DNA of 64,000 nt, taken from Comamonadaceae bacterium. GTDB taxonomy: Bacteria; Pseudomonadota; Gammaproteobacteria; Burkholderiales; Burkholderiaceae_C. The DNA lies in contig JAIXOZ010000115.1 in NCBI GenBank assembly GCA_027486495.1, forward strand, positions 1 to 64,000, in the 5' to 3' direction. Positions 1 through 10,960 of this stretch are shown here, one piece after another (the first letter of the stretch is position 1; every line of letters starts with the position of its first letter). The notes under the pieces were generated by a model. It was not told where the DNA came from. It saw only the letters and a program-made list of their open reading frames with translations, and made no database searches. The position numbers were made by a program, and so were the translations under genes.

Positions 1-138
1 ATCTTTTCAGACACCGCGAGGGTTATTCAAAACCACTCACTTACTCGACCCACCTGGACAATTCCGGGCTTCGGGTCACTTCGCTGGATCACCGCGCCAC
101 GCGGGAAACAGCACCGAAAAATTTCAACCCAAAAGGGT

Positions 139-516
139 TTACTTGGCTTTTGGCTTCTTCGCACCGTACTTGGAGCGAGACTGCTTGCGGTCTTTCACAC
201 CTTGCAAGTCCAAAGAACCGCGGACGATGTGGTAACGCACACCGGGCAAGTCTTTGACACGACCACCGCGCACCAGAACAACAGAGTGCTCTTGCAGGTT
301 GTGGCCTTCACCGCCGATGTAGGAGATGACCTCAAAACCGTTGGTCAAGCGCACTTTGGCAACTTTACGCAGAGCGGAGTTAGGCTTTTTAGGCGTTGTG
401 GTGTACACACGGGTGCAGACACCACGACGCTGTGGAGAGTTTTGCATCGCAGGGCTTTTGGACTTGATCGTTTCGACCTCGCGCCCCTGACGCACCAATT
501 GATTGATGGTTGGCAT
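139..516 (-). CDS. rpsL: 30S ribosomal protein S12
   Basis: This 125-residue protein is ribosomal protein S12, part of the decoding centre of the small subunit. The start [10 protein letters not shown] is the universal S12 start; an ATG further upstream would add 37 residues that do not belong to the family. The streptomycin-sensitive lysines are intact (K43 in [12 protein letters not shown] and K88 in GGRVKDLPG), and D89, the methylthiolation site, is present. The gene reads out of the window on the left, where rpsG and fusA normally follow; the 138 bases downstream hold no gene. Identification is certain from the sequence. Confidence 0.99.
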
Positions 517-578
517 TGTTTGTAACGTCCCTAAACGTTTAAAAAGACAAAAGAAACTTCTCCGCCCCAAAAGCGGAA

Positions 579-609
579 AAGCCCGCCAGTATAACCGCCT
601 AGCGGGCTT
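579..609 (-). terminator. Intrinsic terminator between dacC and rpsL
   Basis: Perfect 8-bp arms, AAGCCCGC and GCGGGCTT, flank a 15-base loop. On the minus strand the hairpin is followed by a pyrimidine stretch rich in T. It lies directly after the carboxypeptidase gene and before rpsL, so it probably separates the two transcription units. The U-run is interrupted, so strength is uncertain. Confidence 0.55.
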
Positions 610-664
610 GTGGCAAGTTATCCACAATTTCGCGGCACAGAATGGCTTTGACCGGGCTTGCGCA

Positions 665-1822
665 TCACTTGATCCACAGCCTCACAGCGTCCCAAGCGCG
701 GCCCAGCACTCCGGCTTGCTCGACAGGCTCCAGCACCACCAAAGGCACTTCGAACAAGGGTTTTTCACCCTGCATCACCTTCAGGCTGCCCACGGCCTGC
801 CCTTTGGCAAAAGGCGCGACCAAGGGGTCCGGGCGTACCACCTGGGTTTTGAGCTGTGCGGCGCTGCCTGCAGGAACTGCCACCACCAAGGGGCGCACCG
901 AGCCCAGTTTGACGACGGGTTGTTTGCCTTTCCACACCGGTGGCGTGACCACCGCCTGGTTGCCTTCAAAGAGCTTGACCGCATCAAAGGCGGCATAACC
1001 CCAGTTGAGCAGCTTTTGGCTCTCATTGGCACGGGCGTTTTCACTTTCAGCTCCCAACACCACACTCAGCAAGCGGCGCGTGCCCACATTGGGCAGTTCG
1101 CGCTTGGCTGAGGCCACCAGGCAGTAACCCGCGGCCTGGGTGTGCCCGGTTTTCAGGCCATCCACACTGGCGTCGCGAAACAGCAGCAGATTGCGGTTCG
1201 TGTCATTGGCTGCCGGTGTGCCTTCGTAGCGGTATTTCTTGATGGCGTAATAAGGCACGTAATCCGGGAAATCGCGCATCAAACGAGTGGCCAGCAACGC
1301 CAGGTCACGGGCAGTGGTGGTGTGGCCTGGGGCTGTGAGGCCTTCGGGGTTTTTATACTGCGTGTTGCGCATGCCCAAAAAGACCGCTTGGTCATTCATC
1401 AACTGCACAAAACGCTCGACGCTGCCCGCCACACCTTCGGCCAAAGCCACCGTCGCATCGTTGCCCGACTGGACAATCATGCCTTTGATCAAGTCATCGA
1501 CGGGTACCTTCATCTTCGGATCGATGAACATGCGCGAGCCGGGCATCTTCCAGGCGCGTTCGGACACCGGCAAAGTTTGCTTGATGTCGATCTTGCGGTT
1601 TTTCAGGGCGTCAAACACCAAATAGGCCGTCATCAGCTTGGTCAGCGAAGCGGGCTCCACAGCCATGTCGGGGTCTTTGGCCGCCAGTACTTGGTTGGCA
1701 GTTACATCCATCAACAAATAGGCTTTTACCGCCATTTCGGGCGCTTGTGGCATCTGGGCCTGGGCAACCCAAGTGACGACGGCCAGCCCAGTGGCGACCA
1801 AAAGTTTTAAAAATGTGTTCAT
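665..1822 (-). CDS. dacC: D-alanyl-D-alanine carboxypeptidase (PBP5/6 type)
   Basis: A periplasmic penicillin-binding protein that trims the terminal D-Ala from peptidoglycan pentapeptides. All three catalytic motifs are visible: SLTK at residues 59-62 (nucleophile S59), SGN at 119-121 and KTG at 224-226. The start chosen gives a clean signal peptide, [20 protein letters not shown], and 385 residues, normal for the family; another in-frame ATG lies 15 bases upstream at 1837. The C-terminal third matches the PBP5 beta-domain and ends in an amphipathic stretch (WDAVRLWIK) expected to anchor the enzyme to the inner membrane. dacA and dacC cannot be told apart from sequence alone. Confidence 0.93.
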
Positions 1823-1925
1823 GCGCTCATTATTCATGCGGTGATGGGTTGCCAGGGGCGACCCGAATCGGGTTGCGCGCTGGGTGTATCGATCGAAAAA
1901 GGCTATTGGGTGCCAAGCCTGGAAG

Positions 1926-2552
1926 TCAGGGACACAGGTGGCGCAAAACCAAGGACTTGAGAAGAGGCAATTTTCCGTGAAAGAAGTGATCACATCCGGG
2001 AATCACCGTGATGGGCAAGGATTGGGGGCGGGCCCAGTCCATCACGCTGGCCAGTGGCACTGTGTCGTCCTGCTCGCCATGCAACACCAGACAGCGCTCG
2101 TGCAAATCGGGGGCCACTGGGGCCACCTCAAAACGCGATGCAGCCGTTCCAACCAGAACCAGGTGATGCGGCGGCCGTTGATCGCCCAGGGCTTGCGCCA
2201 CATGGCTGGTGACAAAAGCGCCAAAGGAAAAACCGGCCAATGCCAAAGGGCCCTCAGGGGCCACCTGCATGATGACTTGCTGCATGTCGATGGCTTCGCC
2301 ACGGCCTTCATCGAAAGTGCCCTCGCTCGCACTAACGCCCCTGAAATTGAAGCGCACAGCTCGCCAGCCTCTTTGCACAAATGCACGCGCCAAAGTTTGC
2401 ACCACTTTGTTTTGCATGGTGCCGCCAAACAAGGGGTGCGGGTGGGCAATCACGACCGTGCCCTGCGCTGCGCCATCTGCCGGCTCGTCCAACATGGCTT
2501 CGATATGCCCTGCCTGTCCTTGAAGACTGAGCGTGCGGGTGGTGGCGTTCAT
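1926..2552 (-). CDS. Alpha/beta hydrolase (COG2945-type)
   Basis: A 208-residue cytoplasmic serine hydrolase of the alpha/beta fold. Visible landmarks are HPHPLFGG near the oxyanion region, the nucleophile elbow GFSFG, the acid region HGEQDD and the catalytic histidine in CDHFFHGKL. The family is widespread in proteobacteria and its substrate is generally unknown. The ATG overlaps the stop of the upstream ferredoxin-like gene as TGATG, indicating translational coupling. No signal peptide is seen. Function beyond hydrolase is not assigned. Confidence 0.85.
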   Translation of the reverse strand: MNATTRTLSLQGQAGHIEAMLDEPADGAAQGTVVIAHPHPLFGGTMQNKVVQTLARAFVQRGWRAVRFNFRGVSASEGTFDEGRGEAIDMQQVIMQVAPEGPLALAGFSFGAFVTSHVAQALGDQRPPHHLVLVGTAASRFEVAPVAPDLHERCLVLHGEQDDTVPLASVMDWARPQSLPITVIPGCDHFFHGKLPLLKSLVLRHLCP

Positions 2553-2896
2553 CAGCGCCCCAAGTGCTCGGGAGTCACCAAACGCTGGACCACCTGACCA
2601 TTTTTCAAATGCGATTCCACGATCTCGTCGATGTCGCTTGTGTCAACATAGCTGTACCAAACGCCTTCCGGGTACACCACGGCCACCGGCCCGCCAGCGC
2701 AGCGGTCCAGGCAACCGGCCTTGTTGACCCGAACTTCGCCAGGACCGGCCAAGCCGAGTTCTTTCACTCGGAACTTGCAGTGGTCAAAGGCGGCCTGGGC
2801 GTTTTGTTGCGCGCAACAGGTCTCGTTGTTTTTGCGCTCGTTCAGGCAAAAAAAGATGTGGCGCTTGAAATAAGGGCTGGGGTTTTCGGTGCTCAT
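2552..2896 (-). CDS. (2Fe-2S) ferredoxin domain protein
   Basis: A 114-residue protein with the thioredoxin-like 2Fe-2S ferredoxin pattern: HIFFCLNERKNNETCC near the N terminus and KAGCLDRCAGGPVAVVYPEG near the middle supply the cysteines. The GxWY tail (GVWYSYVDTSDIDEIVESHL) is typical of the family. It is probably a small electron carrier or a scaffold of unknown role. It is translationally coupled to the following hydrolase and lies 45 bases after the VanZ-like gene, so the three probably form one operon. Confidence 0.88.
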   Translation of the reverse strand: MSTENPSPYFKRHIFFCLNERKNNETCCAQQNAQAAFDHCKFRVKELGLAGPGEVRVNKAGCLDRCAGGPVAVVYPEGVWYSYVDTSDIDEIVESHLKNGQVVQRLVTPEHLGR

Positions 2897-2941
2897 CCAG
2901 CAATTTTAGGCTCCCCGCTTGCGAGTCAAGATTCATCCGAG

Positions 2942-4048
2942 TCAGGAAAGGCCGGGCCAGGACAGTCGGCGCACCAAATACACCAGCAGGGCATAGGGCC
3001 ACAGCCAGCCCAACCACTGGATCAGTCCATGAAAACGGATGAAGCGTCCCTGCTCCCATGTCTGCAACGTCAAGGAAAAATACACATCGGCCGACGCGCT
3101 GTTGAGCAAACTCAACTGCAAGACCAAGGCCGACAAAGCCAACACCCAGCAAAAGCGAGGTGGGCACAAGGACAGCACCGCCGCACCCGCCAAGGCCCAG
3201 ACAAAGCCTTTGAACACCTCGGGGCTGACCCAACCCCACGCATGTGTGGGACCGTATGTCAAAGCAGCCGACAGGGCGCTGGCCAACAAACCCACCGCCA
3301 GACACACCCCAGCCAGCACCCAACGCTGCGGCCTGCGGCGCACAACCCCATACGCCAGCAGACAGGGCAGCAGCAAACCGACGGCCACACACAAGGTCTC
3401 GGTCAAAGGCAACAAAGGCTCCAGTTCTGCCGTGCGCACGGGCCACCAATCCAGCCAGGGGGTGTCTTGTAACCACTCAATCCAAGTGGTCTCTACGCGC
3501 TCAAACACATGGCCCAAACCGAACGGCACGGGGGCCGGAAACAACAAGGCCAACGGCCACAGGCACAACAAAGCCAGGGCACCACTGGCTTCGGATTCAA
3601 ACCAGCGGTCCCTGAAGCGGCCCCAGCGCTCGAGCAACCCCGCCCAAGCCAAGCCGCGTGCCCCCACTGCCCCCGCCCAGGCGCCACCCACGTTCAACAC
3701 CCAATCGAGGTTGGAAGGCACCCGCACCGGCAGGAACATCTGCAGCGACTCCATCGCCAAGGACAAGACAGCGGCGACCAAGGCCGCCATGGTCACTGCA
3801 GGCCAGTGGCGACGGCTGCGGTGCACGGCCAGCGCCAGCAAAAAGCCCAAAGGGGCATAGCCCAGCACGTTGGAAAAAACATCAAACCCGGTCCAATAGC
3901 GTGGCCAAGGTGCTGTCAGGAATGACCAAGACACCAGGCCCTGAAAGCGCCAGTTATCAAAAGGGTACAGGCTGGCATAAACGATCAGGATCGCATACAA
4001 CCAAAACAAAGGCCAGGCGGTGGTTTTGCGCCAGGTGGGCTTGCGCAT
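2942..4048 (-). CDS. VanZ-like membrane protein
   Basis: A 368-residue polytopic membrane protein with about ten hydrophobic segments. Residues 10-130 have the VanZ-like pattern: YASLYPFDNWR, a segment with DVFSNVLGYAPLGFLLAL, and ESLQMFLPVRVPSNLDWVLNVGGAWAG. Proteins of this type in betaproteobacteria are long, with extra C-terminal membrane segments, and their role is not known; vancomycin or teicoplanin resistance should not be inferred. It is the first gene of the three-gene minus-strand unit and starts 20 bases after the hemJ stop, so it may be cotranscribed with hemJ. Confidence 0.75.
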   Translation of the reverse strand: MRKPTWRKTTAWPLFWLYAILIVYASLYPFDNWRFQGLVSWSFLTAPWPRYWTGFDVFSNVLGYAPLGFLLALAVHRSRRHWPAVTMAALVAAVLSLAMESLQMFLPVRVPSNLDWVLNVGGAWAGAVGARGLAWAGLLERWGRFRDRWFESEASGALALLCLWPLALLFPAPVPFGLGHVFERVETTWIEWLQDTPWLDWWPVRTAELEPLLPLTETLCVAVGLLLPCLLAYGVVRRRPQRWVLAGVCLAVGLLASALSAALTYGPTHAWGWVSPEVFKGFVWALAGAAVLSLCPPRFCWVLALSALVLQLSLLNSASADVYFSLTLQTWEQGRFIRFHGLIQWLGWLWPYALLVYLVRRLSWPGLS

Positions 4049-4067
4049 GAGCCTCGCGGATCAGGCC

Positions 4068-4490
4068 TTAAAAAGGCTTGACCACCACCAAAATGACCGC
4101 CAGCAGCATCATCAGCACGGGCACTTCGTTGAACCAGCGGAACCAGACATGGCTGCGCTGCATGTGGCCGTTTTCAAACTTCCGCAAGAGCACGCCGCAA
4201 CTGTGGTGGTAACCCAACAAAACCAACACAATCAGCAGCTTGGCATGCATCCAGCCTTGGCCCATGCCTATGCCGTAGAAAAGCCAAAGCCACAAGCCCA
4301 ACGCCAAAGCCGGAACGGCCAGGATGGTCATGAAACGGTAGAGTTTGCGTGCCATCAGCAGCAGTCGATCGCGCTCTGCGGCCGAGTCTGCTGGCACCAT
4401 GGCCAGGTTGACATAGATGCGCGGCAAATAGAAAAGGCCCGCAAACCAGCTGGCGATGAAAACGATGTGGAGGGCTTTGATCCAGAGCAT
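4068..4490 (-). CDS. hemJ: HemJ-type protoporphyrinogen IX oxidase (UPF0093/CopD-like)
   Basis: A 140-residue integral membrane protein with four predicted helices. The N-terminal LWIKALHIVFIASWFAGLFYLPRIYV is the HemJ signature, with H8 as the likely heme ligand, and the paired YHHSCG and WFRWFNEVPVL motifs follow. HemJ oxidises protoporphyrinogen IX to protoporphyrin IX late in heme synthesis. The neighbouring divergent hemB strongly supports the assignment over a generic copper-resistance CopD protein. Confidence 0.88.
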   Translation of the reverse strand: MLWIKALHIVFIASWFAGLFYLPRIYVNLAMVPADSAAERDRLLLMARKLYRFMTILAVPALALGLWLWLFYGIGMGQGWMHAKLLIVLVLLGYHHSCGVLLRKFENGHMQRSHVWFRWFNEVPVLMMLLAVILVVVKPF

Positions 4491-4539
4491 GCGTCAAGTG
4501 TAGCCAGTGATGCCCGCACCAAGGGCCTGTTCGCCAGAC

Positions 4540-4568
4540 AAAAAAAACCCCCGACCAGAGGCCGAGGG
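4540..4568 (-). terminator. Strong intrinsic terminator upstream of hemJ
   Basis: On the minus strand, arms CCCTCGGCC and GGTCGGGGG pair over nine positions (two G-U wobbles) around a 3-base loop and are followed by eight T residues. It points towards hemJ, although no coding gene ends upstream of it. Confidence 0.8.
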
Positions 4569-4641
4569 CAGGAAGCCTTTTTGCTGTCACACATCAAGGC
4601 GCCCGCTCAGGGAGGAAAAGCGGGAGGCAGCAAGCTGCCTG
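4540..4641 (-). ncRNA. Candidate small RNA in the hemJ-hemB gap
   Basis: The 323-base divergent gap between hemJ and hemB has no open reading frame that looks real. On the minus strand it carries, in order, a sigma-70-like promoter, a hairpin with arms GGCAGC/GCTGCC, a second with arms CCCGCT/AGCGGG, a weaker GCCTT/AAGGC pairing, and a strong U-tailed terminator. The whole unit would make an RNA of about 100 nt ending 50 bases before the hemJ start codon. It is either an independent sRNA or a hemJ leader with an attenuator. No known RNA family is recognised. Confidence 0.4.
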
Positions 4642-4647
4642 ATTTGT

Positions 4648-4676
4648 AATTTATCAAATAACAAAACCAATAACAA
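4648..4676 (-). promoter_or_regulatory. Sigma-70-like promoter for the candidate sRNA
   Basis: Minus strand: TTGTTA, a 17-base spacer and TAAATT, in a very AT-rich stretch. Predicted start is near 4641, just before the first hairpin. The match is moderate (-10 is 4 of 6). Confidence 0.35.
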
Positions 4677-4708
4677 GCACGTGTTTGTTTTTTATAGTGT
4701 TTTTGTGA

Positions 4709-6996
<2,288 letters not shown>

Positions 6997-7021
6997 GCCC
7001 CGAAAACCCCTTGCGGCGTCT

Positions 7022-7090
7022 CGTCACCCCCGACTTGATCGGGGGTCCATGCCTTCGTCAATCATGGATACCCGCATGCACGGGCATGAC
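7022..7090. repeat. REP-like palindromic intergenic element, copy 1
   Basis: An element starting CGTCACCCCCGACTTGATCG and ending in ACGGGCATGAC, with two internal stems (CCCCCGA/TCGGGGG and CCCG-rich) and GGATACCCG in the right half. Its ends are mutually inverted (GTCA/TGAC). A related copy lies at 39514-39606. Such elements are common dispersed intergenic repeats in proteobacteria. It sits between two converging genes, where it may also act as a terminator. Confidence 0.65.
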
Positions 7091-7103
7091 AAACCGTAGC
7101 CCG

Positions 7104-7793
7104 TCAGCCCAGGTGCTGCTTGAAAAACGCCAGCGTGCGCTCGCGCGCCAACTGGGCCGAAGGCGCATGCCAGGAAGCGCGCTGGTCACAGTTGAAGCCG
7201 TGGTGTGCGGCATAGGTGAACACCTGAACTGAAGCATGGGCCTTTTTGAAAGTCTCGACTGTGTCCAACGGAATCCACTTGTCCTCGTCGGCAAAGTGCG
7301 CCATGACAGGCACGCGAGGCTGGCGGGCGGTTTCGGCCTCTGTGGTCACACCACCGCCGTAATAAGGTGCCGCTGCGCTCAGGCCGGACAAAGTGCAGGC
7401 CGCACGCCAGGTCAGCAAGCCGCCCCAGCAATAACCCACAATGCCCACCTTGCCGCCTGAGGCTTGGGTTGCATGGTCAATGGCTGCCTGAATGTCTTGC
7501 AGCACGCAGGGCGCGGGCAAAGCCTCCACCGCCGTTTTGTAGCCAAAGCCTTCGCCCATGTCGGCATCGGTGTACCCCAGCTCCACCCCGGGTTTGACGC
7601 GGTGAAAGGCAGCCGGGGCCACGGCCAGGTAACCCTCTGCCGCATAGCCATCGGCCACTTGGCGGATGTGGCTATTGACACCAAAAATTTCCTGAATCAC
7701 CACCACAGCCCCCTTGGGTGTGCCTGCAGGGCGGGCTTCGTAGGCGGGCACCAACGTGCCGTCTTCCGACTTCAATTCGATCATCGTTCCCAT
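7104..7793 (-). CDS. Dienelactone hydrolase family protein
   Basis: A 229-residue alpha/beta hydrolase with the dienelactone hydrolase cysteine triad: C122 in GYCWGG, D171 in DEDKW and H198 in AAHHGF. E36 in QEIFGVN is also conserved in the family. Members open lactones, typically dienelactone in chlorocatechol breakdown, but many act on unknown substrates; no chlorocatechol genes are nearby. GGAAG lies 6 bases before the ATG at 7793, supporting this start over the ATG at 7784. It follows the HCCA-isomerase-like gene by 28 bases and is probably cotranscribed. Confidence 0.9.
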   Translation of the reverse strand: MGTMIELKSEDGTLVPAYEARPAGTPKGAVVVIQEIFGVNSHIRQVADGYAAEGYLAVAPAAFHRVKPGVELGYTDADMGEGFGYKTAVEALPAPCVLQDIQAAIDHATQASGGKVGIVGYCWGGLLTWRAACTLSGLSAAAPYYGGGVTTEAETARQPRVPVMAHFADEDKWIPLDTVETFKKAHASVQVFTYAAHHGFNCDQRASWHAPSAQLARERTLAFFKQHLG

Positions 7794-7821
7794 GTGTCTT
7801 CCTTTCAGTTAGAAATGCGTG

Positions 7822-8424
7822 TCAACCTGCCAGTGCGCGCTCGACAAAGTCGAGGCGGTCCTGGCCCCAGAACATCTCGCCCTCGACGACATAGCTGGGC
7901 GCGCCAAACACGCCCGCGTCTATCGCCGCCTGGGTATAGGACTCGTAACGCACCTGCACCGCTTGACTGCGTGACTGCGCCATCAAGCTGGCTGGCAAGT
8001 TCTGCTCTTGCAGCAGTTCGGCCAACACCTTGTCGTCGGCCATGTTGCGCTCTTGCGCCCAGCAAGCCGCCAAAATCGCGCCCGCGATGCGCATGGCCGC
8101 CAGCGGGCCTTGGGCCAGATCGGCGGCAATGATCAGACGGGCCGAGTCATCGCCACCAACAGGGAAATACTTGGGCTTGAGGTTCAGTGGCACATTCAGA
8201 TGCTGGCTAAAGCGCTGCAACTCCAACAGACGATAGGCCTGGCGCTGCGGGGCTCGCTGTCCCAAGGGCAAGCCACCCGAAATCGGGAACACCTTGCCCC
8301 CCAAATCGATCGGCATCACCCTCACCGTGGCCCCGTGACGCTGCACCATGTCGGCCAGGCGCTGGTGTCCCAAATAAGCCCAGGGGCTTTGGGGGGCGAG
8401 GTAATAGTCCACTGTGCGACCCAT
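7822..8424 (-). CDS. 2-hydroxychromene-2-carboxylate isomerase family (DsbA-like/GST kappa) protein
   Basis: A 200-residue thioredoxin-fold protein of the HCCA isomerase family. The N terminus YYLAPQSPWAYLGHQRL carries the catalytic serine position of the glutathione-dependent isomerases (S in SPWAY), and the C terminus has the family motif GVFGAPSYVVEGEMFWGQDRLDFVERAL. True HCCA isomerases act in naphthalene breakdown, yet most genomic homologues are of unknown substrate. Here it pairs with a dienelactone-hydrolase-like gene, hinting at an aromatic or lactone detoxification role, which is inference. Confidence 0.88.
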   Translation of the reverse strand: MGRTVDYYLAPQSPWAYLGHQRLADMVQRHGATVRVMPIDLGGKVFPISGGLPLGQRAPQRQAYRLLELQRFSQHLNVPLNLKPKYFPVGGDDSARLIIAADLAQGPLAAMRIAGAILAACWAQERNMADDKVLAELLQEQNLPASLMAQSRSQAVQVRYESYTQAAIDAGVFGAPSYVVEGEMFWGQDRLDFVERALAG

Positions 8425-8505
8425 GCTGTCTCCTTGTGTGTTGTGTAATCTTTGTTCAAGACAAGGGTTTTAACCGTTCTCACCATTTTTTGCAGGAGAC
8501 ACTCC

Positions 8506-9252
8506 ATGAACAAAGTCTTGTTGGTGACCGGCGGCAGCCGGGGCATCGGGGCGGCCACCGCCTTGTTGGCGGCACAATGCGGCTGGGCTGTCGCAGTGAA
8601 CTACACCGCCAACTCGCTGGCGGCCGACGAAGTGGTGCGCCAGATCCGCGCCTCGGGCGGTCAAGCCATGTCGGTGCAAGCCGACGTGGCCGACGAAGCG
8701 CAGGTGCTGCGCATGTTCGAGCACATTGACGCCAAATTCGGTCGCCTGACCGGGCTGGTCAACAACGCAGGCGTGGTGGACGTGACAGCACGCATCGATG
8801 AAATGAGCGTGGCCCGCTGGAAGCGCATGTTCGACATCAACGTGATCGGCAGCATGATCTGCGCCCGAGAGGCCGTGCGCCGCATGAGCACCCGGCATGG
8901 CGGTGAAGGCGGCAGCATCGTCAACGTGTCCAGCGCCGCATCGCGCCTGGGCTCCCCGGGCCAATACGTGGACTACGCCGCCGCCAAAGGCGCCATCGAC
9001 GCCTTCACCATCGGTTTGGCCAAAGAAGTCGCCGCCGAAGGCGTGCGGGTCAACGCCGTGCGTCCGGGCCTGATCGAGACCGAGATCCACGCATCGGGCG
9101 GCTTGCCCAACCGGGTCAAAGACCTGCAGCACTTGGTACCTGCCCAACGCGGCGGCACGGCCGAAGAGGTGGCGCAGGGCATTGTCTGGCTGCTGTCGGA
9201 TGCGGCCAGCTACACCACCATGAGTTTTCTGGACATCTCGGGAGGCCGTTGA
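8506..9252 (+). CDS. SDR family oxidoreductase
   Basis: A classical short-chain dehydrogenase of 248 residues. The nucleotide-binding motif TGGSRGIG is at residues 8-15, NNAG at 86-89, and the catalytic YxxxK is Y157-K161 (YAAAK). Family knowledge gives NAD(P)-dependent reduction or oxidation of a carbonyl/alcohol; the substrate is not evident. A good ribosome site (GGAG, 8 bases) precedes the ATG at 8506. The stop overlaps the start of the MaoC gene (TGATG), so a hydroxyacyl-CoA type pair is plausible. Confidence 0.92.
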   Translation: MNKVLLVTGGSRGIGAATALLAAQCGWAVAVNYTANSLAADEVVRQIRASGGQAMSVQADVADEAQVLRMFEHIDAKFGRLTGLVNNAGVVDVTARIDEMSVARWKRMFDINVIGSMICAREAVRRMSTRHGGEGGSIVNVSSAASRLGSPGQYVDYAAAKGAIDAFTIGLAKEVAAEGVRVNAVRPGLIETEIHASGGLPNRVKDLQHLVPAQRGGTAEEVAQGIVWLLSDAASYTTMSFLDISGGR

Positions 9253-9713
9253 TGGCGCAGATCAAGTATTACTGGGAAGACATGCAAGTGGGCCAGGTGC
9301 GCGACATGGGCAGCATCACGCCCACCCGCGAAGAGATCATCGCTTTTGCCACCCAGTTTGACCCGCAACCCTTTCACTTGGACGATGAAGCGGCCAAGGC
9401 CTCGGTCTTTGGCGCTCTGTCGGCCAGCGGCTGGCACACCTGCGCCATGGCCATGCGGCTGATGGTGACCAACTTTCTGCAAGAGACCTCCAGCCTGGGC
9501 TCACCGGGCATTGAAGGTCTCAAATGGCTCAAGCCGGTGTACCCGAACGACACCCTGCGCCTACAAAGCACAGTGCTCGAGACCAAACCCATGAGCAAGC
9601 GCCCCGATGTAGGCATGACGCGCAACCTGTGGGAAATGTTCAACCAGCATGGCGACAAGGTGCTGCACATGGAAGGCTGGAGCATGTTCCGACGCTGCAC
9701 CCCAGCGGCCTGA
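9252..9713 (+). CDS. MaoC-like hot-dog dehydratase
   Basis: A 153-residue single hot-dog domain protein. The hydratase motif is visible as FATQFDPQPFHLDDEAAKASVFGALSASGWHT, with the D and H of the catalytic pair in FDPQPFHLD. Family members are R-specific enoyl-CoA hydratases or related enzymes. Translation is coupled to the upstream SDR. The two together could reduce or hydrate acyl-CoA intermediates; this is inference from the pairing. Confidence 0.9.
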   Translation: MAQIKYYWEDMQVGQVRDMGSITPTREEIIAFATQFDPQPFHLDDEAAKASVFGALSASGWHTCAMAMRLMVTNFLQETSSLGSPGIEGLKWLKPVYPNDTLRLQSTVLETKPMSKRPDVGMTRNLWEMFNQHGDKVLHMEGWSMFRRCTPAA

Positions 9714-9742
9714 TCCACCGCCCGAAGGGGCACAATGGCGCG

Positions 9743-10381
9743 ATGGACTTCAAACCGCTCATCACCTTATTGGCCATCGTCAATCCCTTGGCTATCGTTC
9801 CGTTTTTCATCCACTACACCCAAGGCTTCAGCCCGGCACAGCGCAAAAAGACGATTTGGGTCTCGTCCTTTTCGGCCTTTGTAGTGATCGCAGCCAGCGC
9901 TCTGCTGGGCCTGCAAATTCTGGAATTTTTCGGCATCTCGCTGGCCAGCTTTCAGGTCGGTGGCGGCATGCTGCTGCTGACGGCCGCCTTGTCCATGCTC
10001 AACGCGCAACCCGCCGAATCCCGTGCCAATGCCCAAGAGGTGCACGACGCCGAAGCCAAAGCCGCCATGGGAGCCAGCATTGCGGTGGTGCCGCTGACCA
10101 TCCCGCTGCTCACAGGACCTGCCACCATGTCCACCGTGGTGATTTACGCCGAAAAAGCCAAAAACTTCGCCCAGCTGGGCACCCTGGTCGGCTACGGCGT
10201 GGTCATTGCACTGGCCACAGCCCTGTGCTTTTCGCTGGCCACCCCGATTGCCCGCATCCTGGGCAAAACTGGCATCAACGTCATGACCCGGCTGATGGGT
10301 TTGATCTTGGCCGCGCTGGCAGTGGAAGTGATGGCCGACGGGCTGCACAAGCTGTTTCCGGTGCTGGCGAGGGGGATTTGA
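9743..10381 (+). CDS. MarC family integral membrane protein
   Basis: A 212-residue protein with six predicted helices, opening MDFKPLITLLAIVNPLAIVPFF, the hallmark of the MarC/UPF0056 family, and containing GGGMLLLTAALSML and the VVPLTIPLLTGPATMST signature. The family was once linked to multiple antibiotic resistance but its function is unknown. The start at 9743 follows the MaoC stop by 29 bases. Confidence 0.93.
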   Translation: MDFKPLITLLAIVNPLAIVPFFIHYTQGFSPAQRKKTIWVSSFSAFVVIAASALLGLQILEFFGISLASFQVGGGMLLLTAALSMLNAQPAESRANAQEVHDAEAKAAMGASIAVVPLTIPLLTGPATMSTVVIYAEKAKNFAQLGTLVGYGVVIALATALCFSLATPIARILGKTGINVMTRLMGLILAALAVEVMADGLHKLFPVLARGI

Positions 10382-10390
10382 GAGGACGCA

Positions 10391-10420
10391 AGTCTGTTGT
10401 TCTTTCAGAACAAAGACAGA
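10391..10420. terminator. Hairpin between converging marC-like and acetyltransferase genes
   Basis: TTGTTCT and AGAACAA form a perfect 7-bp stem with a TTC loop, extended outward by an imperfect CTGT/ACAG. No long U-run follows on either strand, so it is a possible weak bidirectional terminator. Confidence 0.4.
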
Positions 10421-10448
10421 CACTCTTTGAGTGCTGCCCCGTCAGTGC

Positions 10449-10960
10449 CTAAACTGCCAAACGGCAGGAATAGCGAATTTCGTCAACCATCAATCCACCC
10501 AGCTCAAAGGTTTTTGCAGGGAGTTCGTCTCGGTCAAACCCGGCTGCTTGATAAAAACGAATCGCTCGCGCGTTTTGCGCCAGAACCATAAATGACACTG
10601 CCGATGGCCTTGTTCGATCAAACCATTTCGGGCTGACACCCAAAGTTGCCGACCCACGCCCGTTGACCAGGCAACGGGCGACACATAAAAAGCCCAGATT
10701 TCGGCTTCGTCTCTCGTAGCGCCCACATCCCGGCAAGGCCCGGTATTGATCCAGCCCAACAGGCGACCGCCTTCCATGGCCACCTTCAAATCGCCTTGTT
10801 TTTCTGCCAGAAACCGATCCCAGAATGCCTGGCGTGATGACACCGTCAAGGAAGCCAGAAAAGCTTCAGGCATGATGTCCGCATAAGCGGCCCGCCAAGC
10901 ATCAACATGGATTTCAGCGACCGCCCTTGCGTCTTCAGGCACGGCATGACGAATCTGCAT
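10449..10960 (-). pseudogene. GNAT family acetyltransferase, frameshifted
   Basis: The first part, from MQIRHAVPEDARAVAEIHVDAW, is a normal GNAT N terminus and continues through the acetyl-CoA loop region (SPVAWSTGVGRQLW) to GHRQCHLWFW. The family then expects VLAQNARAIRFYQAAGFDRDE, which is present but in another frame, continuing to a stop at 10449. One missing base near 10585-10588 joins the two frames exactly at LW-VLAQNARAIRFY. The truncated first-frame product would end at 10490 with an unrelated tail. It is either a recent loss-of-function mutation or a sequencing error. Confidence 0.85.

Noticed and set aside
2942-4048. Vancomycin or teicoplanin resistance from the VanZ-like protein
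   Set aside because: VanZ-like domains are widespread in bacteria without van operons; no other van gene is present.
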